A stretch of DNA of 21,567 nt from Ophiothrix spiculata (taxonomy: Eukaryota; Echinodermata; Ophiuroidea; Amphilepidida; Ophiotrichidae). The notes beneath the pieces are model-generated. The model saw nothing but the letters and a program-made list of their open reading frames with translations, made no database searches and was not told where the DNA came from. Positions 1-9,548 of this stretch are shown piece after piece; position 1 is the stretch's first letter; the number at the start of each line of letters is the position of its first letter. A program made the translations under genes and the position numbers. The stretch is from the NCBI GenBank assembly GCA_000969725.1, contig JXSR01S007481.1. One strand, 5' to 3'.

Positions 1-466
1 TTTAAAATACTTAAACAAATATTATTAATTTTGCCAAAATCAGGGGACTGTAACACATTTGCCATGAAAATTGATGCTAATATCCACAAGCATATATTCA
101 AAATATTTTCAACATTAATATTAATTAAGATTTATATTTTAGAACAGCATCAAAGAAGTCAAGAACTAGCGAGAAACTAATGGAAATATCTTTTGTACAG
201 ACAGTAATGCAGTTTCAAAATGTTTTTAAGTCTGTAACTATATAGTATACATGCAAGTCCCCGGGTATAAGTACCGTTTTACAGAAAGAGATTCAAATTG
301 AGATAGAGGTTTCCCGGATCGAAGCGTTTAGGCAAACATCACACTTCTCAACTCGAGACATTTATACTGTACAAATAGTCAATAAAAACACCCATATCCA
401 TGTACCGTGCACATAATCAGAATATTCTAAAATTATTTATATAAATACGTTATATACACGGTTGCT
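1..466. other. AT-rich non-coding stretch
   Basis: No open frame of note, no inverted repeat and no RNA gene is visible. The sequence is AT-rich with short A and T runs and looks like ordinary intergenic or intronic DNA. Confidence 0.5.
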
Positions 467-715
467 CATATAGTCATAGTCATAGTATTTTATTTTCCAT
501 CATTAAAAACATATAAATTACAAGTCAAGAAAAAACAAGATGGAGGAGATACATCAAGAGGCAAGAGCCTGAAAGTGATGTATCCCCTTTAACAGAATAC
601 AAACATAAAGAATAAGTTATGAAAAACATCAAAATTATACCCACTAAAACACTTCACACCTTATCTAACACTCACACAACCACACCCAAACACCCAACCT
701 CACATCTTATGAGTG
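467..715 (-). mobile_element. 3' end of a truncated non-LTR retrotransposon (LINE-like)
   Basis: Read on the minus strand, this stretch ends with an AATAAAA-type sequence followed by a short tandem repeat of CATAGT units (467-486), as in LINE clades that end in simple repeats rather than poly(A). Just upstream on that strand is a compact stem-loop (545-587), a common feature of LINE 3' ends. A GT-rich tract near 640-715 would be the remaining 3' UTR. No reverse transcriptase frame is present, so this would be a 5'-truncated copy. The upstream limit is uncertain and the clade cannot be assigned. Confidence 0.45.
545..587. repeat. Stem-loop in the LINE-like 3' end
   Basis: The arms 545-556 and 576-587 pair over 12 positions with one mismatch. 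A second stem, AGGC at 559-562 with GCCT at 567-570, lies inside. It may be a recognition hairpin for the element's reverse transcriptase. Confidence 0.55.
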
Positions 716-922
716 ATAAAAGCATGTTCGAGTAAATTTTAACACCAATCAATTGAACATCATCGGAATAACAAAATGTATAATATAATAATATTTAGTT
801 CATGAAGAGCAACATAATTTATGGATTGAAACATTTTTTTTTTTTGTATAACATGAAGTTACAGATTTCAGAAGTGACCTGAATTGATTTATTGTTTTTG
901 CCTGCTTAACATTTTTAATGTA

Positions 923-1490
923 GTTGAAATAAAAATATTTTTACCATTTTTTTACGTAAAGGTCAATTTATGATGAAAATATCTGGAAACTTATGTTGCT
1001 TTTGGTCTGATTTGATAGGTTATCTTGTTGGTTGTGAAATGGAACTCCGAAAACAAAGGTTTTCAAGATGTCACATACCGCCGGGGACCATTCCACGTTC
1101 TCCACAACCCTATTTTTGTAAATTGATGTGCGTTGAAGGATCATTTTGTGCTTTGCTTCCAAGCATTCTCTTGGCTCAGTCAAGCGTAACAAATACATTC
1201 AACCACCTGCTTATCACTCTACTACAGATAGACATTCCATATAACCACTCAACTTGAGTAGCAAAGTGACCTTAAACAAGGCGGGGTCAAATCAAATTTG
1301 ACCTACAAATCACGTTTTTGACCCATTTTTGTTGGTGCCCCTTTACCAGTACATGTGAAAATTGATCACATTCAGGGTTCCAATTCACACCCAACAAGAT
1401 TACCTGACAAAAAGCAACATAGGTTTCCAGATATTTTCATCATAAATTGACCTTTACATAAAAAAGTGGTAACAATATTCTTATTCCAAC
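923..1490. mobile_element. MITE with ~120-bp terminal inverted repeats, flanked by TA
   Basis: The left arm (about 923-1048) is repeated in inverted form at about 1373-1490. The 33 bases at 958-990 are a perfect reverse complement of 1423-1455, and the arms stay alignable with few mismatches to both ends. TA lies at 921-922 and at 1491-1492, fitting a Tc1/mariner-type TA target duplication. The element is 568 bp with no transposase, so it is a non-autonomous foldback element. The short open frames inside are by-products of the arms and are not counted as genes. Confidence 0.8.
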
Positions 1491-1520
1491 TATATAAGCA
1501 GCCGTGTAGAAAAGTGTTAT

Positions 1521-1805
1521 GGTTAAAAGATCTTCAAAGTTATTTCCCTTGAGTGTTTTCGCAGACATAAGACCAAAAGATTTATTATTAGGTAATTTTC
1601 ATAAATAGATCTTTTAGATATATTTGATGGTTTAAAGAACATTTATGAGGCAAAGGTATCTCCCACGAGAGTTTTCAGTGAGACATACTGTCAAAACATT
1701 ATCGAGAAAATTTCGAAAAAAAACTGTCTGTAATTACACTTTCATATGTCAAGGTTCAAAGAATATTTGCTAAGTTATTTCTCAAGGGAGTTTTGTGCCA
1801 TGCAA
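1521..1805. repeat. Three diverged tandem copies, period about 117 bp
   Basis: A motif of the form CAAAGTTATTTCCC followed by GAG(T/A)GTTTT occurs at about 1535, 1651 and 1770, each preceded by GGTT-AAAGA (1521, 1629, 1753). The spacing is about 116 and 119 bases. The copies are diverged and the stretches between the motifs align poorly, so this is an old tandem repeat or a chance-enriched pattern. Confidence 0.4.
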
Positions 1806-2386
1806 AATTATTTCAGAACGACTAAAACACAATTAAATGACAGTGTAATTAAAACAAATGAGTCAGAATCAACACATACGCTCCAGCTCCTGGTTTATGT
1901 CATGTTCTATCTCAATCATAACGGTGACTGTGTAAAGGATACATCATATTCTAGAAGATATACATAGGTTCTTAACAACCAGAATGTTTTCAAATGATAC
2001 AACATATTAATTTCCTGTCCATAATATAGGATTGTGATTTCATCATGTTATGGATTAGTTTTCGTAATATTCTCGTATATTTAGTTATAATCAGCAATAT
2101 TTTTACTTTATGATATCTTCCCTTGACGCGGTTGTTGAACTGTATACACGACAAATCGTAAAATCGTATGATAACCGTCAATCGACACAAGTAGTTTAAA
2201 CTCGAGCTTACTTGGAAAACACTGCACAGTGAATTTAAATGAATGATATGCTGATGCTGGAATGAACCTAGTCAAAATCATCATCAGATTTGCACATTTA
2301 GAAAATATTTTCCTGATAGAATATACTTCAATGAACTTCGGTATGCGTTTTCCGACTTCAGGTTGCTTTTGCTCTACCGCGTCACA
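1806..2386. other. AT-rich non-coding stretch
   Basis: Only short random open frames are seen, with no inverted repeat, RNA gene or splice-like exon that I can support. Confidence 0.45.
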
Positions 2387-2500
2387 ATTCTAACTTGTAA
2401 TCTTTCAATCCTGGTGGGACATTATCCTTCACTCTATTAGAAAGTAATCTCAAAAAGTACTGACCTTCTGATTCAAATTCAATTTTGATTAACTCTAAAT
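2387..2500 (+). repeat. Duplication block 1, copy A
   Basis: This block aligns with 17296-17415 in direct orientation. It shares an identical 18-mer (2407-2424 with 17314-17331) and a 17-mer (2470-2486 with 17386-17402), with moderate similarity between. It is the most upstream recognisable block of the A/B duplication. Confidence 0.75.
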
Positions 2501-2941
2501 AAGACGTTCAACTGATACAATCCTAGGGCTGGGTTTGCATAACAATTATCCCAAGAACAAAATATTTCGTCACCTGATGGAAGTTTTTTTAAGTTCACTG
2601 ACTCATTTCCATATTTCAGGAAGTTCTCATACCAATAAACCTTCGGTAGATGTCCACTCAAATAGCCTGAAGTCGCATGAATGCAAACAACAAATCGATA
2701 TTAGTGCTGTTGTTCTAACATTTGCTAGACATGACTTGAAATTATATCTAACTTCTATAAGAACACTCCAAGGTAACCCTAGAGTCAAAGATCCAGTTAT
2801 AATTAAAGTAATGGTTCATATAAACACTTGATGTATGTGTTTATTTTCTTTTTAAGTATAGAAACATACTAATTGATACAATGAGATACCTTATTCACTA
2901 CTTGCAAGGAGAGCCTCGATTTGACTATCAATTGTGACCAG
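2501..2941. other. Non-coding stretch, 98-codon frame not supported
   Basis: A plus-strand frame at 2535-2831 is open but has biased composition, no ATG-anchored domain and no recognisable motif. It is taken as chance. Confidence 0.4.
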
Positions 2942-3033
2942 GCTGCGAACTTAAGAACTGGTTTTGATCGCACGATATTCGTGCGACGTTCGTATGACGT
3001 TCGTACGAAACGGTCAAAACAACTGTTCGCAGC
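2942..3033. mobile_element. CG-rich palindromic element
   Basis: GCTGCGAAC at 2942-2950 is the reverse complement of 3025-3033. Further pairing (GGTTTTGATCG near 2960 with CGGTCAAAAC at 3011) continues inward. A perfect 7-bp hairpin with a 3-base loop sits at 2969-2985. The interior repeats CG-rich TTCGT/GACG words that stand out from the AT-rich flanks. This is probably a small foldback element. Related TTCGTACGAA words recur near 3244. Confidence 0.5.
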
Positions 3034-3160
3034 TTGTTCGTAAGGCGTTTGCGACCGGTCGTAGGGGTATTTATTAATCTATTTTAAAAACAAAACATAT
3101 TTTCGTCGAGGAAAAATATATCTAATAACATTGCAATGAAAAGAAATTTCATAAAAATGA

Positions 3161-3279
3161 ACCTTTGTCAGATATTTGTACAAAAATATACCTATTAAAC
3201 GCCGTGCGAACCTCTTAAATGATTGGTATATACGAATCTTTTGTTCGTACGAACATTGTGACCGTAACTTAATCTATAG
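3161..3279 (+). CDS. Possible exon upstream of a conserved donor (unit 0)
   Basis: A frame opens after a TGA at 3158 and runs 39 codons to AG|GTAAATATTCC, leaving phase 2. The frame contains two cysteines near its end (CSYEHC). The donor and the following bases match those of 4666, 10347 and 19186, which are other copies of the same unit. No convincing acceptor or start is visible, and the upstream half overlaps low-complexity sequence. It could be a decayed middle exon or chance. Confidence 0.2.
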
Positions 3280-3297
3280 GTAAATATTCCGGGTAAA
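3274..3297 (+). repeat. 24-bp identical repeat at a donor-like site, copy 1
   Basis: These 24 bases, spanning CTATAG|GTAAATATTCC and beyond, are identical to 4661-4684. The following CCCATCAAAA (about 3307) resembles the intron starts at 10348 and 19187. This ties the unit-0 site to the repeated gene unit. Confidence 0.7.
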
Positions 3298-3687
3298 TAC
3301 ATATCCCATCAAAACATTCTCATTTTAACCAATGCATTGTACATTTTTAGATATAGGGTTAGCAATAAGATACGTACTTGGAGCTGTTTGAATTTAAGCA
3401 GCTAGATTCCTATAACGATTATGATATATTTACATCTGATTTACTGAGATGGCTAATATAACACTTCCGAGGGTAATAAGGGAAAGAAATATATAAACTT
3501 ATACTGCGATCGATCTTAAGACGTGCCCTTTCAATAAACTTGCCTGACATCAGTTAAACCTTACCAGAAGTGCTGTGGAAATTATTTAATGACAATTAAG
3601 ACAATAAGTAAAGTAGAGAGTTGGTGTCACTATAAAACAATGATTAGCAATAATAAGTGGAAAATATTTCAAATAATAATAGTGTAA

Positions 3688-3965
3688 TACAACAGGGGTT
3701 TGCTGACCACTGTGGCCCAAGAAAGCTCCATTTCACAACAAGCATCATTTCAGGTTCTGCGGCAACTTCTAGCTAAGGGGCGCTGGACAATGATCAGCCC
3801 ACATAGGCACCATTATAAACCATGGCTTTCCGGATCAGCTCACCGAGTTCCGTACTGGATTCCACGAGACAATGTCCAAGGGAATTTCAAGCACACTCAA
3901 CTTTTTGGCACCAGGGGTTCAACCTCAAAACCTAATGCACGGCAAACGAGCGCCTTACTGTTTGA
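3688..3965 (+). other. GC-elevated open stretch of unknown origin
   Basis: This segment has clearly higher GC than its surroundings and one plus-strand frame open for over 90 codons after a stop at 3685, but no ATG at its start. The translation (for example WIPRDNVQGNF near 3870) is balanced in composition, unlike most frames here, but I do not recognise it. The minus strand also carries partly open frames, so strand is uncertain. It may be a decayed exon, a SINE-like retrosequence or a transposon fragment. Confidence 0.3.
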
Positions 3966-4155
3966 GTGTGTATGTGTATATTGTGTCTCTCACGTGATGG
4001 CTGTGAATATTTATATTGAATATATCCTTTTGATTTTATTACAAAACCACATGAAAAAAAATCAACATCATCAATAACATCAATACTTGACTTTATATTA
4101 GGAAGAATTTGTTCCTTTGTACATGCTTTATCACTTTGTCTTTGCTTTAGTTTAG

Positions 4156-4206
4156 GAGCACTGTGCCATGGTAAAAGCTTTGAAAAAATACGCATGTTGT
4201 AATTAA
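4156..4206 (+). CDS. Candidate terminal exon, unit 0 (weak paralogue)
   Basis: A strong pyrimidine tract ending in CTTTAGTTTAG| (4125-4155) precedes a short frame reading EHCAMVKALKKYACCN and a TAA at 4204. The 3' part (AAATACGCATGTTGTAATTAA) aligns loosely with the AATAAGTATTG stretch that marks the terminal exons at 10510 and 19337. The cysteine spacing differs (C-x10-CC). It lies downstream of the unit-0 donor at 3279, as expected for a complete unit. It could equally be non-coding. Confidence 0.28.
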   Translation, partial: EHCAMVKALKKYACCN

Positions 4207-4459
4207 CCCAATTCATATTGGTCCTTAGCGATTCATTTGTTGTTGCTTTTGTTCTCTGTGAGCCTCTTTTGCACACAAACTGTGTCAGAGAGTTTAAGAA
4301 GGGGAGCATGGAAGGATAACGCATATCTATCTTGGGTGATTAAATGTAAAATATTACTAGTGAAGCTAAAAAGACAAGTAAAGATTTTACCAGGTAAGCT
4401 TTTGATATTATTTACCAAACATACGGTATATATAAGATATCTACAATTATTGGTAAAAG

Positions 4460-4562
4460 ATGGCTAATTATTCTTCTTTATGTGTTTTTATTCTTTTTCT
4501 CTTGATGTTTTCTTGTTCTGCCTCAAGAAATATGAAGCCCGGGATCGTCAGTTTAGTACTTG
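4460..4562 (+). CDS. Candidate signal-peptide exon, unit A
   Basis: An ATG at 4460 opens a frame beginning MANYSSLCVFILFLLMFSCS, a typical secretory signal: polar start, hydrophobic core of about 14 residues, then small residues (S/A) at a likely cleavage site near residue 22. The frame reaches a donor-like TTG|GTAATATTT at 4562 in phase 1; if unspliced it stops at TGA 4598. Candidate exons at 18401 and 15452 also begin with a signal-like peptide and leave phase 1. Chance hydrophobic frames are common in T-rich DNA, so confidence is limited. Confidence 0.35.
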
Positions 4563-4605
4563 GTAATATTTCCTATGTTTTGATGAATATGTCTTGTTGA
4601 TATAG

Positions 4606-4666
4606 ATATATGTGACGCAAATGTATTCTATCGAGAGTTCACAAACTGGCAAAGCAATCGCTATAG
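4606..4666 (+). CDS. Candidate middle exon, unit A
   Basis: The frame reads ICDANVFYREFTNWQSNRY and ends AG|GTAAATATTCC in phase 2. The nucleotides TATCGAG-AGTT through the donor align with copy C (9715-9731 plus 10320-10347) and copy B (about 19135-19186). A TATAG at 4601-4605 could be the acceptor, giving phase 1, which would fit the phase-1 donor at 4562. That would need a 43-bp intron, which is unusually short. The exon start is therefore uncertain. Confidence 0.3.
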
Positions 4667-4859
4667 GTAAATATTCCGGGTAAAAAAATTATATAGATAC
4701 ACATTTCTCTCTTGTAAATTAGGTCCCACATTAGTATGACTAGGAGCGCACCCTTTACAGAACAAATTGTTGATGTCTGTACCTTTACACAGCACTCTTT
4801 GGTTTCTAGAAATACAGACACATATCTAAAGCGCCCATGGGTGCTCATTCATGTTAGAG

Positions 4860-5090
4860 AATGTTTTTGACTTTTATGTTGTTTAATGTCTTCTATAAAA
4901 AATAATGATGTTGTTTTTTCATCAATGGTTCCCAAGTTAGTTCTTCTAACAGAATCTGTTTTAAAAAATGCAAGAAAACAACACACAAAACTGAAGAGTC
5001 TCTGAAGGCAAACGTCAATTCAGGTTAATGGCAATTTGTACTTCATTTGAAACTTTTAGCTTGGCAATTCAGGGAGAAAAAACATGTTTT
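4860..5090 (+). repeat. Duplication block 2, copy A
   Basis: This block aligns with 18500-18720. Anchors include TTCCCAAGTTA (4929 and 18542), CTGA-GAG-CTCTGA (about 4993 and 18614) and the TTTTAGCT region (about 5056 and 18677). Similarity is moderate with small indels. No coding frame is kept. Confidence 0.7.
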
Positions 5091-5437
5091 TGAGAATAAA
5101 TTAGCACTTAACTGCAAACGGGGTGTACCATGGTACCAACCACGTCGTTTTCGAGATAATGAGCATAAATTAGCATTTTTGGGGGGATGGGGTGGAAAAA
5201 ATTGATTTGCCTATTAAACCATCCCAGAGTAAAAATTTCCAAATTTTATTTCAACAATGTCAATGTATTTATGATCTCCTAATTTGAGCCAAATTTCATT
5301 GGAAAGTTCCTTCGGAAAGTGGGGTTTTGGCCAAAATCGATATGTCGCGAATCGAAAATCGGTTATTTGGCCGCTATTGTGAAACGGCACGTATATTTTA
5401 CTTTTTTCCTGAAATATGGTTGTGATTAGTGCAACTA
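5091..5437. other. Non-coding stretch next to a MITE
   Basis: This has no counterpart in copy B, so it is part of the extra DNA in copy A. It contains a perfect 12-bp palindrome GTACCATGGTAC near 5126 and a run of Gs near 5181, but no gene. It may belong to a larger element around the MITE at 5438. Confidence 0.4.
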
Positions 5438-5886
5438 TATGTGCTCCGTCATATCGAAAGGTACCTTAATACCGGCATAGTAAATTACGAGATACGGGCC
5501 ATTGAAGCTAAGCATAGTCAAAAATCACGTCCAAGGTCGAATTTCTAATTTCATCAGAATGGTTATCATTGAAGTGTATTGTATCATATTAATCAGGTTC
5601 CAACATCCAAAACATAAGAAAAATGTATTAAAAAGCAAGCTAAAATCCTCTCTCCATTCAAGATTTACTAAGTACAAAAACTTTAAACTCGATTTTCTCA
5701 GAACTATAGTTTTCTGAATCAGCCCGATTTCTTTTACAAATTTGGGTGTAACTTCGCAACCGAACATCCAATAACGAAAAGCAAGGTGTCATTTTAAAGC
5801 TTACAATCTCAGCTTTCAGATGAGACCAAAAAATCAATTTTGATTTTGCCGACCTTAAGGTACCTTTCGATATGACGGGTCACATA
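5438..5886. mobile_element. 449-bp MITE with ~34-bp inverted repeats, TA-flanked
   Basis: 5436-5469 and 5855-5888 are reverse complements at 32 of 34 positions, including a shared TCATATCGAAAGGTACC core. TA at 5436-5437 and 5887-5888 fits a TA target duplication. The site is absent from copy B. A 21-bp word inside it (5783-5803) occurs in reverse complement at 20131-20151, linking it to the element there. The two overlapping short frames inside are not genes. Confidence 0.75.
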
Positions 5887-6444
5887 TATGGTTTAAAGAT
5901 TATTAAAAATATCGGGCGGAAAAGTGCTTTTTTTTTACATTAGTATGTGGCAAATTTATGGTATTTGTTAAGTAATATAAATATAAGTCAATATGATTGT
6001 TCTTTTTGAAAACGTATAGCCAAAAAAACAAACAAACAAACAAAAGTAATGTCACCAAAGAGACGATTTGTAACAACATTTATTTATTCCTTATAGTGTT
6101 TATGTTCGTTTTGGCTTTTTGGTGAAGTTTTAAAAAACCTTAAAAGTTTTAAAAGGGAAACTTGACATGTTAAGTTAAATGGCTTTAAATCAATAATGCT
6201 ACTTTTTTTTAAAGTTTGGAAAAACAATGAAACTTTTGGACTTCATTATACATATTTGTTCAAACCGCAAGTTTTGCATTTTTTTAGTTTGGGAAAGGAG
6301 GCTGTATTTTTGTTGAAACGGATGGGTCTAAAAATTCGTCGAGACTCGATTATTTCGTTCATGACTTCCGATGGAAATTTTGACTTAAATTGTTGCGATT
6401 TAATGTAACTTAAGCCACAAAATGTTCTTTTGTTTTCGCACCAG
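5887..6444. other. Non-coding stretch with an unsupported 70-codon frame
   Basis: It contains a short CAAA microsatellite (6029-6044). An ATG frame at 6196-6408 is open for 70 codons and ends NFDLNCCDLM, but it has no signal peptide, no splice context and no counterpart in copy B, so it is not called. The end of the stretch has a good pyrimidine tract and ACCAG at 6441-6444, a possible acceptor for the next exon. Confidence 0.4.
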
Positions 6445-6488
6445 TATTATGCCTTTATTCGCATGGAAATTAGCGTTACAAAGCCTAG

Positions 6489-6564
6489 CTGTTTTAAAAT
6501 CATCCTACTAACATGTTCGTCAAACAATTTACATTGTCGAATTTTCAATCGAAGCCAGGTGTGA
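6489..6564 (+). CDS. Candidate terminal exon with C-x14-C motif, unit A
   Basis: The frame contains CFKIILLTCSSNNLHC and ends RIFNRSQV with a TGA at 6562. The first and last cysteines of this motif are 15 positions apart, exactly as in the terminal exons at 10510 and 19337, and the residues before the last cysteine (N-L-H-C) match N-K-Y-C there. The nucleotides align across all three copies. The acceptor may be at 6488 (CCTAG|C, phase 2, fitting the phase-2 donor at 4666) or at 6444 (stronger, phase 0, frame also open). Function is unknown; a small secreted cysteine-containing peptide is inferred. Confidence 0.42.
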
Positions 6565-6856
6565 GATGTCATTGCACTATAAACTCTGTGAAATGGAACA
6601 AAACGTGACATTATAAGGATAACAAACTTTATATTATAAAAAAGCTGATAATTAATGAATGCCTCAAAATGAAAAAAAAAAGACAATGTAGAGAGAAAAT
6701 ACAATTAAGAGTGAGTAAGTGTATCTTAACCAACTAACAATGAGATTAGACTGTAAAATGGGATAGCGCGAACGTTTGAATAATTCTTTCAATTTCATAC
6801 AGTTGAAGATATCTTTGTATATACTATGCTATGAAATGCTGCCTGAAAGAACAATA
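6553..6856 (+). repeat. Duplication block 3, copy A, left part
   Basis: This aligns with 19412-19756. Shared words include GTGTATCTTAA (6719 and 19580) and CTGTAAAATGGG (6751-6762 and 19627-19638). It follows the terminal exon in both copies and is probably 3' UTR or downstream flank. It is cut at 6857 by an inserted element. Confidence 0.78.
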
Positions 6857-7668
6857 GAGAGATTGCGATTACCACGTTACACGGGACGGGGTACAAAAAC
6901 GTGAGCATTTTTAACTCACGTTTACGTAACGGTTCACGCCTACGCGCAATACCATAGATTGCCTATGTATATTTCATTATGTCGCCCTCCCAGCAAAGAG
7001 TTTTCGATTGATGCAACGATTGCCTATTGTGAATGTTTCATGATGTCGCCCTCTTTCATAATGGTCATAGCTGGTCATGATCCATAGATATATCTGATCG
7101 AGGGCGTAAATTCTTAAGCTAAAGAAATGATATGCAAGCTTATGATATTATGAATGGTTGGCTAATTTTCAATATAACTCACGTACGTATTGAACGAATA
7201 GCCACGTAAAAAGACTCACTTCAAACGGTTATTTCAACATGTGTTGCTGCTATTCACGTATTATTGATCGTTCACGTTCAGGGTATTGGCTTTCGCAAGC
7301 AGATGTGTAGAACTTAAAACTTTGACATAGAAGTCAATGCAAAATCAGAAAATCCCTACTTACGGGTGTGTAAGTGCGAAGTTTGCAACCCGTAATCTTT
7401 ACAACCAAACGCAATAAAACTTCGATAAGTGCTTGATATGTATGTCTGTACATTATTCTTGCATGTGTTTATCTGATTTTAATAAAGCTTTTATTTAAAA
7501 CAATAGGGGACATCGATTAAGTGATTAGTGTTCACGTAACAGTGTACGTGAAATTCTGCAATACACGGTGTGCTGTACTGTTCAAGCAGGTAATGGTTGG
7601 CTGAATTTCAATAGAACTCACGTTTACGTTCGCGTTCGCGTTCGCGTTCTGGATGATCGCAAACTCTC
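6857..7668. mobile_element. 812-bp DNA transposon with 5-bp target duplication CAATA
   Basis: The element begins GAGAGATTGCGAT and ends with the inverted form ATCGCAAACTCTC, with one mismatch over 13 bases. CAATA flanks it at 6852-6856 and 7669-7673, and copy B carries the uninterrupted site (GAACAGTATTTG near 19746). It has inverted subterminal words (AAACGTGAG 6897-6905 with CTCACGTTT 6915-6923), an internal direct repeat (7153-7190 with 7592-7630) and many ACGTG/TTCGCG words. No transposase frame is present. The superfamily is not assigned. Confidence 0.75.
7628..7649. repeat. GTTCGC microsatellite
   Basis: About 3.7 units of GTTCGC lie in the right subterminal part of the 6857-7668 element. 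They are conspicuously CG-rich against the AT-rich background. Confidence 0.85.
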
Positions 7669-7673
7669 CAATA

Positions 7674-7990
7674 TTAGAAAATAAACGAATTAAGGAAAGG
7701 AAAGAAGTGTGATAGCTGATTATACTTAATCAGTTTAAATATGCATGATGAAATTCAATGATACGTAATTATCTACCTGTTAATGTTCAAATTAGGGATG
7801 ATAATTGATATGTTGCAATTGAAAAAGCAGAATAGATTCTGGAATCTTTGAAAATGCTCAAAGCAAGTGATTACTGCGCTTTTTTTTAGTAATTGATGCA
7901 AATGACGTTGGCACGGGATGCTTCGATACTTGATTTAATCCATCATAAATACTGACTTTGTTCAATACTTTGTATTCTTCTAAGATTTTA
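7674..7990 (+). repeat. Duplication block 3, copy A, right part
   Basis: This continues the alignment to copy B after the inserted element. ATATGCATGAT (about 7739 and 19803), TAATTGATAT (about 7802) and GGAATCT-TGAAAAT (about 7840 and 19920) are shared. No gene is seen. Confidence 0.72.
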
Positions 7991-8008
7991 TAATGCAGGT
8001 AATCTAAT

Positions 8009-8095
8009 ATATATCATGATTACAGTGATTTGAGCCGTGCAATAGTTTGTACTATTGCACGGCATGAAAAAAACCTGTGTGATACCATGATATAA
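8009..8095. repeat. Perfect 13-bp hairpin within a longer imperfect foldback
   Basis: GCCGTGCAATAGT at 8034-8046 and its exact reverse complement at 8051-8063 enclose a TTGT loop. Imperfect pairing continues outward to ATATCATG (about 8011) and CATGATAT (about 8088). This looks like a tiny foldback element or a cruciform-prone site. Copy B lacks it. Confidence 0.7.
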
Positions 8096-8859
8096 AACAA
8101 ATATTGAATGCTTATACATGCGCAAAAGTACAAAATATATCAATCAGGCATTCAATAAAATAATCATCATGAAATAGTATCTTGGATTCAGAACAACAAA
8201 GTATGTGAAAACCCGAAACAAAATATTTAATTTATCACTTATTTTGTGTTCTTTTGGATCATAAAATATTGCAGTTACGTTTGTTTTCGAAAAGATATAT
8301 CGTAACAATTTTTTAAATTGGTGGCCATTTTTTTGCCATGACTCCCAATTTGAATGCAGGAAGTACTTAGGTCCAAATCCCACCATAAACTGAATATGTC
8401 GACAATTTCTGCCATTTGATGCTACTGGAAATATCTGTCTGACAATCAATATTGAAACTTGGACAGTAGCCTTTTACACCACTTGTAACGCAATCGAGCA
8501 TATCATCAAAACCATTGAACCATATCACTTGATTTTTTTTACACAAAATAGCATATGACCTGGACATTTTATTTCAAGTTAATATTTTTGATTTCATTGT
8601 ATTCTTTTAAAGTTATGACCCTCCAAAGCTAGGAGTTAATTCTTTCTGGGACACCCTGTACGTCTGTTTGGGAACTATTTTTTGTTTCATTCTTTTCATG
8701 TCTTTTCTTGTTCTTGATTTTCATAAGTCTCTATAATCGTTTAGATTTTCAAGTTCGTAAAAATGCAACTCATAAGCTTGAAAATAAAAACATAAATATT
8801 ATTACAAATGGAAAAATATAAATCTTTACCTCAATTCAATGCTTCTAGGACTATGATTT
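8096..8859. mobile_element. Probable transposon remnant with one TACAGGGTGTCCC end
   Basis: At 8646-8658 the minus strand reads TACAGGGTGTCCC, a word typical of one end of several invertebrate mariner-like elements. No matching end is found to the left, so this may be a decayed or truncated copy. Two minus-strand frames (8144-8449 and 8367-8567) overlap in different frames. They resemble no transposase I know and are not called as genes. The stretch is absent from copy B. Confidence 0.35.
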
Positions 8860-9300
8860 ATACAAACAGTACTATAAGCATTTCAAGGTCAAATTTCAAA
8901 TGATGAAAAAGTTGACTTATTTTGAAAAAACAAAAAACAAAACCAGACCTAGTTTCAACTAAATAATTTGAATATAATGCACAACCCGAAGTAGATTGTA
9001 TGATTACATAACCCAAAAGGCTCATTGTAGAGTAAATATAGCTCTTTATTCTAGGAAATTGGATTTATATATCACTGGAAAAACATTATAATAATCATAC
9101 CAAGAGACAAAAGTTAAATTCGTGCAACTGCTGCAAACAAAGGATGATATTATTATATTTCATTACTTACACAACGATGTAGAGTAGTTACATAACTTTA
9201 GTAAGGGTACAAACCTTACAAAACACTACCGTATGGTGTTCGCAAAATGAGCCGTGATAAGTTGCAGGACGAGCTATTGGTGTTGGGATTTTCTTGTTCA
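8860..9300 (+). repeat. Duplication block 4, copy A
   Basis: This aligns with 20600-21110. A 21-bp word (8886-8906 with 20665-20685) and a 19-bp word (9001-9019 with 20785-20803) are identical, and similarity continues to about GGACGAG (9268 and about 21087). Confidence 0.8.
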
Positions 9301-9414
9301 AGTGTTTTTAATTGTTTTTGTTGCTATTATATAATATCAACGCATCCTACTCAGTTTTATTCACGCAACCGATACCGTACGACAACGTACAATTACGTCT
9401 ATGGCAGACTTTAG
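9247..9414 (+). CDS. Small ATG frame of 55 codons, unrecognised
   Basis: The frame starts MSRDKLQDELLVLGFSCSS, has a hydrophobic cysteine-rich middle (FNCFCCYYII) and a tyrosine/arginine-rich tail, and ends in TAG at 9412. Copy B has a related word in an ATG frame at about 21079 (DELL, with synonymous Leu codons), but that frame then diverges. It could be a first exon of the copy C unit or chance. No Kozak context or splice evidence decides. Confidence 0.2.
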   Translation: MSRDKLQDELLVLGFSCSSVFNCFCCYYIISTHPTQFYSRNRYRTTTYNYVYGRL

Positions 9415-9548
9415 TTTTTATCTTTTTTGAGGTACGCCCAGGTTGCCCCCACTTAAATTCAGTTCGCATTTTTGCTATTTGTACTAGTTCATATTTAACT
9501 GCAAATTTAATTCGCTGCAATATTTGATTACGTGCATGGCTTTACATG

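Noticed and set aside
970-1257. Overlapping 95- and 76-codon frames on both strands
   Set aside because: They lie within the inverted-repeat MITE at 923-1490.
2942-3290. CRISPR-like or regulatory array from repeated TTCGTACGAA words
   Set aside because: Spacing is irregular and the words are parts of palindromes; a foldback element explains them better.
3932-4324. 130-codon minus-strand frame
   Set aside because: No recognisable content, opposite strand to the exon-like evidence, and no conservation between copies.
4207-4393. Frame reading HLLLLLFSVSLFCTQ and ending CCAG|GTAAGC, like a second signal-peptide exon
   Set aside because: There is no ATG in frame after the TAA at 4204, so no start can be named. 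It could be a decayed first exon.
7300-7510. AATAAA words as gene polyadenylation signals
   Set aside because: They lie inside the 6857-7668 transposon and are expected often in AT-rich DNA.
8144-8567. Two minus-strand frames as a transposase remnant
   Set aside because: They overlap in different frames and show no DDE or other transposase motif.
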